From Burkholderiales bacterium (lineage in GTDB: Bacteria > Pseudomonadota > Gammaproteobacteria > Burkholderiales > SHXO01): a DNA stretch of 6,852 nucleotides. Both the position numbers and the translations under genes were made by a program. The DNA is taken from the NCBI GenBank assembly GCA_026125625.1, contig JAHCKU010000173.1, positions 1 to 6,852 on the forward strand, read 5' to 3'. The notes under the pieces are model-generated. The model was not told where the DNA came from, did no database searches, and worked only from the letters and a program-made list of their open reading frames with translations. This document shows, piece by piece, positions 1 to 6,620 of the stretch (positions within the stretch are counted from its first letter, which is position 1; every line of letters starts with the position of its first letter).

Positions 1-223
1 CGCCACCGGCGCCGGTGCCGGCGCCCGTCGCTCGCTGGGGACGGCGGTGGTGTTCGGCATGCTGCTGGCCACCATGCTCGGCATCTATTTCATCCCCTCG
101 TTCTACGTATGGCTGCAGCGGCTGGCCGAGCGCCGGTCGCCGTTTCGCGAGGAACGCGGCGAACCCCCCTCCGGCGGCGGCACGCTGTCGGCTTCGCCGG
201 CGGGCAGGCATGAAGAAGCATGA
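1..223 (+). CDS. RND efflux transporter, HAE1/AcrB-type inner-membrane subunit (C-terminal 73 residues only)
   Basis: The reading frame is open from base 2 to the TGA at 221-223; the start lies outside the window. The visible tail opens with the Gly/Ala-rich GAGAGARRSLG stretch, followed by a hydrophobic helix (about GTAVVFGMLLATMLGIYFIP) and FYVWLQRL. This is the conserved last transmembrane segment of AcrB/MexB-type proton-driven multidrug pumps, which work with a periplasmic adaptor and an outer-membrane channel. After the helix comes a poorly conserved, charged cytoplasmic tail of about 35 residues. The substrate cannot be inferred from this fragment. No outer-membrane factor gene follows: the next gene on this strand is a small periplasmic protein. 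Family assignment is firm; subtype is not. Confidence 0.88.
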   Translation, partial: ATGAGAGARRSLGTAVVFGMLLATMLGIYFIPSFYVWLQRLAERRSPFREERGEPPSGGGTLSASPAGRHEEA

Positions 224-280
224 AGGAACGTCTCTTGCCGTGTACGGACGAATGGCCGTTGCGCATGGTCGCGATCGGCT

Positions 281-288
281 GGAGGAGG
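281..288 (+). promoter_or_regulatory. Strong Shine-Dalgarno site deciding the start at 294
   Basis: GGAGGAGG lies five bases before the ATG at 294. Upstream in-frame ATGs at 210 and 252 lack such a site, and starting there would bury the signal peptide, so this site fixes the start of the next gene. Confidence 0.8.
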
Positions 289-293
289 TCGAC

Positions 294-983
294 ATGAGAA
301 TCCTGAGAATCTTCACTGCGCTGGCCGCCGCGGCAGCGCTGAGCGCGCCGCTGCTGGCGCAACAATCGCCCCGGCAGGTCGACACGGCCACCACGGCACA
401 GTCCGCCGGCGCCTCGTCAGCAACCCATGCCGGCCGGGCGGTGACGGTGCGCGGCACCATCGAGTCGGTCGATCGCGAAACGCGCACCATCCTCATCAAG
501 GACGAAGAAGGACGGATGTCGTGGCTGCGCGCCGGCCTCGATCTGTCCAACTTCGACCGGCTGGCGAAGGGCAACAAGGTCACCGCGCGCTATTCCGAAG
601 CGGTGCTGCTGTCGCTCGGCAACATCGACGCCAAACCCGCATCCCAGGCTGATACGCAATCGTCGCCGCCGGCGTCGGACGGCAGCCAGCCGGCATTGCA
701 TGGTGCGCAGCCTACGCGCGTGATGGGCCGCATCAGCGAGATCGACACCCGGCGCAACCGCATCCGGCTGCAGACCGCCAACGACGAGGACGTCCTGATG
801 GCGGTGCCGGACGCGCAGAAGCTCTCCGGTGTGCACGAGGGCGACGAGGTGGTGGCGACCTACATCGAAGCCCGGGCGCTGGCGGTGGAGCCGGACGACG
901 GATCGGGTACGGCCGAGGGCACGGAGCCGGGCGGCGGCGACCTGCTGCGGGACGATCCCGATCTGGAGCCACACATTCAGTGA
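294..983 (+). CDS. Predicted periplasmic protein with a duplicated small beta-rich module
   Basis: I do not recognise a named family. The 229-residue product starts with a Sec signal peptide (MRILRIF, hydrophobic Ala/Leu core, likely cleavage after A22 in PLLA-QQ). A Ser/Thr/Ala-rich linker follows, then two copies of one module at about residues 50-108 and 142-199. Each reads V-x-G-x-I-x-x-[VI]-D, a second strand, a short helix-like part ending in G[ND][KE]V, and A-[RT]-Y-[SI]-E-A. The pattern resembles small OB-like or beta-barrel domains, but that fold is inference. A linker of about 30 residues rich in Ser, Pro and Gln separates the copies, and the tail (200-229) is Gly-rich and acidic. 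It lies 70 bp behind the RND gene on the same strand, so it may be co-transcribed and act at the pump or envelope. No catalytic or metal-binding motif and no cysteine is visible. Confidence 0.8.
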   Translation: MRILRIFTALAAAAALSAPLLAQQSPRQVDTATTAQSAGASSATHAGRAVTVRGTIESVDRETRTILIKDEEGRMSWLRAGLDLSNFDRLAKGNKVTARYSEAVLLSLGNIDAKPASQADTQSSPPASDGSQPALHGAQPTRVMGRISEIDTRRNRIRLQTANDEDVLMAVPDAQKLSGVHEGDEVVATYIEARALAVEPDDGSGTAEGTEPGGGDLLRDDPDLEPHIQ

Positions 984-992
984 AACGGCGAT

Positions 993-1017
993 CGGCAGCG
1001 GCCTGAAGCCGACGCCG
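993..1017. terminator. Imperfect stem-loop between convergent genes, possible bidirectional terminator
   Basis: Two arms, CGGCAGCGGC (993-1002) and GCCGACGCCG (1008-1017), pair as two 4-bp GC stems around a 2x2 internal mismatch, with loop CTGAA. It sits in the 57-bp gap between the stop at 983 (+) and the stop at 1041 (-). There is no T-run on either side, so classical intrinsic termination is doubtful. Confidence 0.3.
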
Positions 1018-1040
1018 ACGTCCGGCTGGGCTGGCCGCGA

Positions 1041-2813
1041 TCAGCAGCGCACAGGCGGCGGCTGCAGACGCGCCGGCAGCCAGCCGCGCACCGAGTTGAT
1101 GAACCACACGCGCTCGCAGCGCGCGAGGTCTTCGCGTCGCACCACGTCCTCGACGATGTCGCCCCGACGCAGCAGCGCCGCGCGATGCGCGCCGGGCAGC
1201 AGGCCGCAATGCGCGGCCGGCGTGATGTGCCGTCCGTCCAGCTCCAGCACCACGTTGCCGCGCGTGAACTCGGTCAGCTCGCCGCGCTCGTTCCACAGCA
1301 AAGTGTCGAACACGCCCTGCGGCGGCTGGTGCGCTGCATATACCCTGCGCTCGGTGGTCTTGTAGCGCAGAAATTCTTCGCCGCTGTCCACCGGTGCAAC
1401 CGCCAGTTGCACCGTCACCTGCGCCGGAGATTCGTCCAGCGCGGCCACCTCGGTGCGCAGGCTGCCGTCGCGTGCGCATAGCAGGCGCACCCGCCATGCA
1501 CCGCGCGGATGCGCGGCGCGCAAGCGCGTTTCGAGGGCTGCCAGCGCCGCTTCGTCGAGCGCGAAGCCGAAATGATTCGCCGCCCGACGCAGGCGCTCGA
1601 GGTGCTCCGGCCACAGCCAGATGGTTCCTTCCTCCAGGCGCATGGTCTCCAGCAAATCGAAGCCGGCGCTGGCGCGCAGCAGGAAGCGGCGCTTGATCAT
1701 CCATTCGTCATGCTCGCCGGCGGCGGTCGAATGGATGGTGATGCCGCTGCCGACGCCGCATTCGGCCTGACTGCGCACGCGGTCCATGCACACGGTGCGG
1801 ATGGCGACGTTGAAGGTGGCGTGGCCGCCGGGACGGATCACGCCCACCGCTCCGCAGTAGACGCCGCGCGCCGATGATTCCAGGGTCGTGATCGCCTGCA
1901 TAGCGCTGATCTTGGGTGCACCGGTCACCGATCCGCATGGGAACAGCGCGGCGAAAACATCGGCGAGCCCGATGCCGGCGCGCGTACGGCATTGCACCGT
2001 AGAGGTCATCTGCCAGGCGGTGGGCAGCGCTTCCAAGGTGAACAGCCGCGGCGTGTGCACGCTGCCGATGCGGGCGATGCGCGACAGGTCGTTACGGAGC
2101 AGATCCACGATCATGACGTTCTCCGCGCGATCCTTGTCCGACGCTGCCAGCCACGCTTTCGCCGCCTCGTCCCGATCCGTGTCCGGGAAGCGCGGCGCCG
2201 TGCCCTTCATCGGCCGTGTGGTCAGCAGCGCGTCGCGCCAGTCGAAGAACAGCTCCGGCGAAACGCTGTGGATTTCCCACGCCGGCGTGGCGATGCGCGC
2301 GCAATAGGCCTGCGGCTGCGCCTGCACCAGCTGTGCATGCAGTGCCCCGGCGTCCCCGCTGAAGGCCGCGCGCAGGCGAGTGGCGACGTTCACCTGATAG
2401 AACGTGCCGGCAGCGATCTGCGTCTGGATGGCACGCACCATGGCATGCGCGCGCGCGGCATCGTCGTCCGCGCGCCACGGGCCGCACTCGAATACGCCGC
2501 GAGTGACGTGCGCCGATGCGGCGACCTGCGCCGCATCGAAGGCATAGAACGCTGCCAGCGGCAGGGTCGCATGCGCCGGCCGGGTGCGCAGCGCGGGGTC
2601 GAACGCGGGTGCAGCTTCGAACGCCACGAATCCCACCACCCAGCGCCCCGCTTGCGCTTCTGCCTGTGCGCGGTCGATGGCGGCACGGACCTCGGCCACC
2701 GCGTCTGCCTGCCACTGTGCGTCCGGCTGCACTGCATGCAGGCGCAGGCGCGCGCCATCTTCCTCGGGAAAATCCAGCTCGACCGTCACATCCATTTCAT
2801 GCTTCGCCAGCAC
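1041..2813 (-). CDS. pabB: Bifunctional aminodeoxychorismate synthase component I / aminodeoxychorismate lyase (PabB-PabC fusion)
   Basis: Cytosolic folate-pathway enzyme. The PabB half aminates chorismate to 4-amino-4-deoxychorismate using ammonia from PabA; the PLP-dependent PabC half releases pyruvate to give p-aminobenzoate. Residues 1-375 carry the chorismate-binding fold: FYQVN (138-142), SPELFF (185-190), PMKGT (201-205), ENVMIVDLLRNDL (231-243), CGSVTGAPK (293-301) and GVGSGITI (353-360). K203 in PMKGT is the lysine typical of ADC synthases; anthranilate synthase TrpE has Ala there. Residues about 385-585 are a class IV aminotransferase domain: ETMRLEEG (389-396), RYKTTERR with likely PLP lysine K485, LTEFTRGNVV (513-522), CGLLPGAHR (536-544) and FINSVRGWLPA (571-581). 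The longest start is GTG at 2813; the ATG at 2795 (residue 7) is an equally plausible start, and neither has a strong ribosome binding site. PabA is not in the window. The gene is divergent from the glycosylase. Confidence 0.94.
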   Translation of the reverse strand: MLAKHEMDVTVELDFPEEDGARLRLHAVQPDAQWQADAVAEVRAAIDRAQAEAQAGRWVVGFVAFEAAPAFDPALRTRPAHATLPLAAFYAFDAAQVAASAHVTRGVFECGPWRADDDAARAHAMVRAIQTQIAAGTFYQVNVATRLRAAFSGDAGALHAQLVQAQPQAYCARIATPAWEIHSVSPELFFDWRDALLTTRPMKGTAPRFPDTDRDEAAKAWLAASDKDRAENVMIVDLLRNDLSRIARIGSVHTPRLFTLEALPTAWQMTSTVQCRTRAGIGLADVFAALFPCGSVTGAPKISAMQAITTLESSARGVYCGAVGVIRPGGHATFNVAIRTVCMDRVRSQAECGVGSGITIHSTAAGEHDEWMIKRRFLLRASAGFDLLETMRLEEGTIWLWPEHLERLRRAANHFGFALDEAALAALETRLRAAHPRGAWRVRLLCARDGSLRTEVAALDESPAQVTVQLAVAPVDSGEEFLRYKTTERRVYAAHQPPQGVFDTLLWNERGELTEFTRGNVVLELDGRHITPAAHCGLLPGAHRAALLRRGDIVEDVVRREDLARCERVWFINSVRGWLPARLQPPPVRC

Positions 2814-2915
2814 GCTTCGGGCAGCAGCATACCTGTCCTGCAGCGCGGCTCGCGCCGGGCACGCCGCGGAGCAGGTATCCTTCGCCGCTCACGCCTGCTG
2901 CCCCGCCATCCCTGC
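2814..2915. promoter_or_regulatory. Divergent promoter region between pabB-pabC and the SMUG1-like gene
   Basis: About 100 bp separates the two divergent starts. Weak -10-like hexamers are visible on each strand: TATGCT reading left (2826-2831) and TATCCT reading right (2876-2881). Each matches TATAAT at four of six bases. No good -35 element lies at the usual distance on either side, so the promoter placement is tentative. No ribosome binding site is evident before the ATG at 2916; the leader there is pyrimidine-rich. Confidence 0.4.
2829..2878. repeat. Inverted repeat ATACCTG ... CAGGTAT, candidate operator pair
   Basis: ATACCTG at 2829-2835 is matched by CAGGTAT at 2872-2878, with 36 bp between and 43 bp centre to centre, close to four DNA helical turns. 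The base before each arm differs (C versus G) but the next one out is G in both, so the match extends a little. Each arm overlaps one of the weak -10-like hexamers. The geometry would suit a dimeric regulator acting on both genes, but two 7-bp matches can also occur by chance. Confidence 0.35.
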
Positions 2916-3701
2916 ATGCCCGCCACCTCGACCCTGCCCCGCGCCGACTCCGGCCCCGCGTCCACCCTGCTCGATGCCGCGCGCACACTGAGCGCGGCGC
3001 TCACGCGTCTGCGCTTCGCGCCGCCGGTGGCGCATGTGTACAACCCGCTGGAATACGCCTGGGCACCGTACGAGCAGTACCTGCGTCGTTACGCCGACGG
3101 ACCGAAGCGCGTGATGCTGGTGGGCATGAATCCGGGACCGTTCGGCATGATGCAGACCGGCGTGCCGTTCGGCGAAGTCGCGGCGGTGCGCGACTGGATG
3201 CGAATCCACGCGCCGGTGCACAAGCCGGCACGCGAGCATGCCAAGCGCCCCATCGAGGGTTTCGATTGCACGCGCTCGGAGGTCAGCGGCAGGCGCCTGT
3301 GGGGCTGGGCGGCGCAGCGCTTCGGCAGTGCCCAGGATTTCTTCGCGCACTGGTTCGTGCTCAACTACTGTCCGCTCGCCCTGCTGGAAGCTTCGGGCCG
3401 CAACTTCACCCCTGACCGCCTGCCCATGGCCGTGCTGCAGCCGCTGTACGCGGCATGCGATCGTCATCTCGCGGTGGCGCTGGAAGCCTTGCGGCCGCAC
3501 TGGGTGATCGGCGTCGGCGGCTTCGCGGAGAAGCGCATCCGCGCCGTGGTCGAAGGCGATCTGATCGACAGCGCGCTGGCGCGCAGCCTGCGCGTGGGCT
3601 GCATCCTGCATCCCAGCCCTGCCAGCCCCGCGGCCAATCGCGGCTGGGCACAGGCGGCCGAACAGCAGCTGGCCGGGCTGGGCGTGGCGCTGCCCTCCTG
3701 A
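2916..3701 (+). CDS. SMUG1-family (family 3) uracil-DNA glycosylase
   Basis: Base-excision repair enzyme predicted to cleave uracil, and in this family often oxidised pyrimidines such as 5-hydroxymethyluracil, from DNA in the cytoplasm. Product 261 residues, near the usual SMUG1 length (human 270). Motif 1 is GMNPGPFGMMQTGVPFGEV (70-88): N72 corresponds to the catalytic-site Asn of SMUG1 and F85 to the base-stacking Phe. Motif 2 is HPSPASPAANRGW (232-244), with H232 as the catalytic His and the following residues as the DNA-wedging loop. Other SMUG1 signatures are YNPLEYAW (42-49), EHAKRP (107-112), SEVSGRRLWG (121-130), NYCPLALLEASGRNFTP (150-166) and VIGVGG (197-202). These differ from the family 1 (GQDPYH) and Mug/TDG motifs. 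The ATG at 2916 is chosen because it is the first in frame after the divergent region; no Shine-Dalgarno is evident. The gene is probably co-transcribed with the MATE gene 22 bp downstream. Confidence 0.93.
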   Translation: MPATSTLPRADSGPASTLLDAARTLSAALTRLRFAPPVAHVYNPLEYAWAPYEQYLRRYADGPKRVMLVGMNPGPFGMMQTGVPFGEVAAVRDWMRIHAPVHKPAREHAKRPIEGFDCTRSEVSGRRLWGWAAQRFGSAQDFFAHWFVLNYCPLALLEASGRNFTPDRLPMAVLQPLYAACDRHLAVALEALRPHWVIGVGGFAEKRIRAVVEGDLIDSALARSLRVGCILHPSPASPAANRGWAQAAEQQLAGLGVALPS

Positions 3702-3723
3702 ACTGCATTCGGCGCACGCAGGC

Positions 3724-5070
3724 GTGAAGTCCGCCACGGCCGGCGTGCCGCACCACCTGCCGGTCACGCATGCCCGGGTCCTGGCCATCGCCGGACCCAT
3801 CATGCTGTCGAACATCTCCACGCCGCTGCTGGGCGTGGCGGATACCGCCATCGTCGGACGCATGCCCGATCCCGCCTACATCGGCGCGGTGGCGCTCGGC
3901 GCGCTGGTGTTCACCTTCGTGTTCTGGGCCTTCGGCTTCCTGCGCATGGGCACCACCGGCCTCACCGCGCAGGCGCTGGGCGCCGGGGACGCGCTCGAGC
4001 TGCGCGCTGCGCTGGCGCGCGCCCTCCTCATCGCGCTGGCCATCGGCGCCGTGCTGGTGCTGCTGCAGACGCCGATCCGCCTGCTCGCGTTCGCGCTGCT
4101 GGACGGCAGCGACAAGGTCGAGAGCATGGCACGGCAGTACTACGATGTACGCATCTGGGCAGCGCCGGCCACGCTCGTCAACTACGCGCTGCTGGGATGG
4201 TTCATCGGCCTGGGACGGCCGACCACGGCGCTGGTGCTGCAGCTGGTGCTGAATCTGTCGAACATCGCGCTGGACGCGCTGTTCGTGCTGAGAATGGGCC
4301 TGGGTGTGCCCGGGGTGGCGTGGGGCACGCTGATCGCCGAATGCCTGGCCGCCGCGCTGGGCCTGGCGCTGGCCTGGCCGCGCCTGCGCGCACTGGGCGG
4401 CGTGCGGCCACCGGCACAGGTGCTCGACCGCCGGCGGCTGCGGCGCACGCTCGCCGTCAACGGCGACATCCTGGTTCGCTCGGCCGCGCTGATCACGGCC
4501 TTCGCCTGGTTCATGGCGCAGGGCGCGAAGCAGGGCGACCTGGTACTGGCGGCCAACGCCATCCTGATGCACTTCATCACGGTGTCGGCCTATTTCCTGG
4601 ACGGCCTGGCGTTCGCTGCCGAAGCTCTGGTGGGCCGCGCCGTCGGCGCCCGCGATCGCATTGCGCTGTGGCGCACGATCCGCCTGACCACCGGCTGGGC
4701 GGTACTGGTGGCGACCATTGCCTGCCTGCTGCTGATGCTGCTCGGACCGCGGCTGATCGACCTGCTCACCACCGATCCCGCCACGCGCGCCGCCGCCCGC
4801 GTCTATCTGCCGTGGGCGGTACTCGCGCCGCTGGCCGGCGTGTGGGCATTCCAGCTCGACGGCATCTTCATCGGCGCCACCCGTACGCGTGCGATGCGCA
4901 ATGCCATGCTGCTGTCGCTGCTGATCTTCCTGGCCGGCTGGTGGCTGCTCGCCGCAGCCGGGAATCACGGTCTGTGGGCGGCGCTGTACGTGCACTACGC
5001 GGCACGTGCGCTGACCCTGCTGTACTGCCTGCCGGCGCTGGTACGCTCGCTGCAGGGAGGCTCTGGGTAG
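3724..5070 (+). CDS. dinF: MATE family efflux transporter, DinF type
   Basis: Inner-membrane antiporter of 448 residues with about 12 hydrophobic segments (roughly 15-36, 52-74, 94-117, 143-162, 167-189, 195-217, 250-268, 275-297, 322-342, 360-383, 392-412, 415-437). Family features: GPIMLSNISTPLLGVADTAIVGR (24-46) with conserved D40 in helix 1; GTTGLTAQALGAGD (76-89) in the first half; and VNGDILVRS (245-253) plus FLDGLAFAAEALVGRAVGA (291-309) in the second half, typical of the DinF branch rather than NorM. The start is GTG at 3724: the next in-frame Met is residue 27, inside helix 1, which would truncate it. E. coli dinF sits behind lexA in the SOS regulon; here it follows a DNA glycosylase, with 22 bp between. 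I see no LexA-type box upstream. Substrate unknown. Confidence 0.9.
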   Translation: MKSATAGVPHHLPVTHARVLAIAGPIMLSNISTPLLGVADTAIVGRMPDPAYIGAVALGALVFTFVFWAFGFLRMGTTGLTAQALGAGDALELRAALARALLIALAIGAVLVLLQTPIRLLAFALLDGSDKVESMARQYYDVRIWAAPATLVNYALLGWFIGLGRPTTALVLQLVLNLSNIALDALFVLRMGLGVPGVAWGTLIAECLAAALGLALAWPRLRALGGVRPPAQVLDRRRLRRTLAVNGDILVRSAALITAFAWFMAQGAKQGDLVLAANAILMHFITVSAYFLDGLAFAAEALVGRAVGARDRIALWRTIRLTTGWAVLVATIACLLLMLLGPRLIDLLTTDPATRAAARVYLPWAVLAPLAGVWAFQLDGIFIGATRTRAMRNAMLLSLLIFLAGWWLLAAAGNHGLWAALYVHYAARALTLLYCLPALVRSLQGGSG

Positions 5071-5092
5071 ATTCCATGGTCATTCCCCGCAA

Positions 5093-6499
5093 TCACCGCG
5101 CCAGCGCCTGCATCACGTCGGCTACCAGCCGCTCCTGCAGGAAGCGGCTGCGCTCGGGATCGACGCCGGTGCGCACGATCACCACGTCGTGCCCCGGCAC
5201 CACGGTCACGAACTGACCCTTGCGGCCTGCAGTCGAGAAGGTCCCCGCCGGCACACCCGGCATGCGGTCGAGCAGCCAGAACTGCGCGCCGTAGCCGCGC
5301 TGACCATCGGTCGGCGGTTTGGTCGGTGCCGGCGTGGCCAGGAACTCGGCCCAGCCTGCGGGCAGCACGCGCTGCCCCTGCCACATGCCGTCCTGCGCCA
5401 GCAGCAGGCCGAAGCGCGCCAGATCACGGGCGGTGGTGTAAGTCTGGCTGGAGGCGATGAAGTTGCCGAGGTGATCCACCTCCATGACGGTGTGATGCAT
5501 GCCGATGCGATGCAGCAGCTGCTCGTACGGATAGCGCAGGTAGCGCAGGTCGTCGTTCAGCCGATGGCGCAGGGCGCGCATCAGCAGCAGCGTGTCGTTG
5601 TTGGCGTATTGCCAGCGTGTGCCCGGCGGGACTTCCAGCGCAGTGGTGGTCGCCGCGCTGATCACGTCCTGGCCGCCGAAGTACACCGCGGTGCTGTTCG
5701 CCCCGCCGCTGAACAGTCCGCTCGACATCCACAGCAGATGGCGATAGGTGATGGCCTGGCGCGGGTCACCAGGATGACTCCATTCCGGAATGTCCGCCGG
5801 TCCATCCATATCCAGCACGCCCTGCGCGGCGGCGATGCCGATGAGCGCAGCGGTGATGCTCTTCGACGTCGACCAGGTGCGATAGCCGCTGTAGATGCCG
5901 AAGCCCGGCCGGTAGCGCTCGGCGATGATGCGCCCCTGACGCAGCACGATCACCGCGGTGGTGACGGCGCCTTCCTCGGCTGAATACGAGTGGCCATCGA
6001 AGGCGCGCTCGAGCACGGGCGCAAGCGCCGGGTGACGTGCGTCCAGTCCATCCTGCGGGAGATCCACCCGATCGCCTTGCGGGAAGGTCAGGTCGCGACG
6101 ATCCGGCGCGGCGGCGTGCTGAACGAAGGGCAGGTGCGGCACATCGCCGCGGCGCCAGTGCGGCGGCAGCAGGGTGCAGCCCATGCCGCTGCGATAGGCG
6201 GCGATGCGCTCGATGTCGCCCGCTGCGTCGGCTGCGCTCACCAGCGCGCGCTGCGCGTCGATGACCGGATCGGGATAGCCCAATCCCTCGACGTCGGCCA
6301 GCTCCACACGACGGATGTCCTCCAGCGGGCGGCCTGCGACGAAATGCGCCGAGCAGGTGAACAGCGCGCGCCAGCCCGCCACCATGAGCGGTGACTGCTC
6401 GTCGGCGATGCCGGCGGGGCGCTGCAGCGGCGGCTGTGCCCAGGCCAGGGGTATGAACGCGAGCAGCAACAGGCAGAAGTAATGACGGCGGCGGTGCAT
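5093..6499 (-). CDS. Exported serine hydrolase, class C beta-lactamase / 6-aminohexanoate-dimer hydrolase family
   Basis: Product 468 residues from the ATG at 6499. That start gives a clean Sec signal peptide (MHRRRHYF, then CLLLLAFIPLAWA, cleavage before Q22), so the enzyme probably acts in the periplasm. Residues about 23-150 form an N-terminal region I cannot assign, with C50 and C108 as a possible disulfide. The catalytic domain follows: VIVLRQGRIIAERY (183-196), the nucleophile motif S210-T-S-K213 in WSTSKSITAALIGIA, Y298-A-N300 in WQYANND as the YxN motif, and AGRKGQ (424-429) in the place of KTG/HxG. The whole resembles esterases, D-amino-acid peptidases and nylon-oligomer hydrolases as much as true beta-lactamases, so no substrate can be named. 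An in-frame ATG at 6553 would add 18 residues ahead of the signal peptide and is less likely. It is convergent to the MATE gene and follows the globin gene on the same strand after 121 bp. Confidence 0.88.
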   Translation of the reverse strand: MHRRRHYFCLLLLAFIPLAWAQPPLQRPAGIADEQSPLMVAGWRALFTCSAHFVAGRPLEDIRRVELADVEGLGYPDPVIDAQRALVSAADAAGDIERIAAYRSGMGCTLLPPHWRRGDVPHLPFVQHAAAPDRRDLTFPQGDRVDLPQDGLDARHPALAPVLERAFDGHSYSAEEGAVTTAVIVLRQGRIIAERYRPGFGIYSGYRTWSTSKSITAALIGIAAAQGVLDMDGPADIPEWSHPGDPRQAITYRHLLWMSSGLFSGGANSTAVYFGGQDVISAATTTALEVPPGTRWQYANNDTLLLMRALRHRLNDDLRYLRYPYEQLLHRIGMHHTVMEVDHLGNFIASSQTYTTARDLARFGLLLAQDGMWQGQRVLPAGWAEFLATPAPTKPPTDGQRGYGAQFWLLDRMPGVPAGTFSTAGRKGQFVTVVPGHDVVIVRTGVDPERSRFLQERLVADVMQALAR

Positions 6500-6620
6500 G
6501 GCATGCGGATGGCTGCGTGGAGGGACTGCCAGCTTAACAGGCGGAAGAACCATCACGCGGGCTATGCGCGGTGCTGGGCCCGGCCCATCCTGATGCGTGT
6601 ACAGCAGCTGCCGCGCGTGC

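Noticed and set aside
15..293. N-terminal extension of the duplicated-module protein
   Set aside because: It overlaps the RND gene in another frame, and the strong ribosome binding site and signal peptide both support the start at 294.
1992..2915. Upstream extension of the SMUG1 reading frame to 1992 on the plus strand
   Set aside because: The extension runs antisense through pabB-pabC and reads as Arg/Cys-rich low-quality protein. SMUG1 homology begins only after the ATG at 2916.
2814..2915. LexA/SOS box before the glycosylase-dinF pair
   Set aside because: I found no CTG-N10-CAG type palindrome or TTAGTA-N-TACTAA type site in this gap; the inverted arms here are too far apart for a single LexA site.
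3406..4995. Long open frame on the minus strand opposite the MATE gene
   Set aside because: Its translation is rich in Gln, Arg, Ala and Gly with no recognisable motif. The plus-strand frame encodes a convincing 12-helix transporter; this is a GC-rich antisense shadow.
6575..6587. Perfect palindrome TGGGCCCGGCCCA
   Set aside because: The single-base loop cannot form a normal hairpin, there is no T-run, and short GC palindromes are expected at this base composition.
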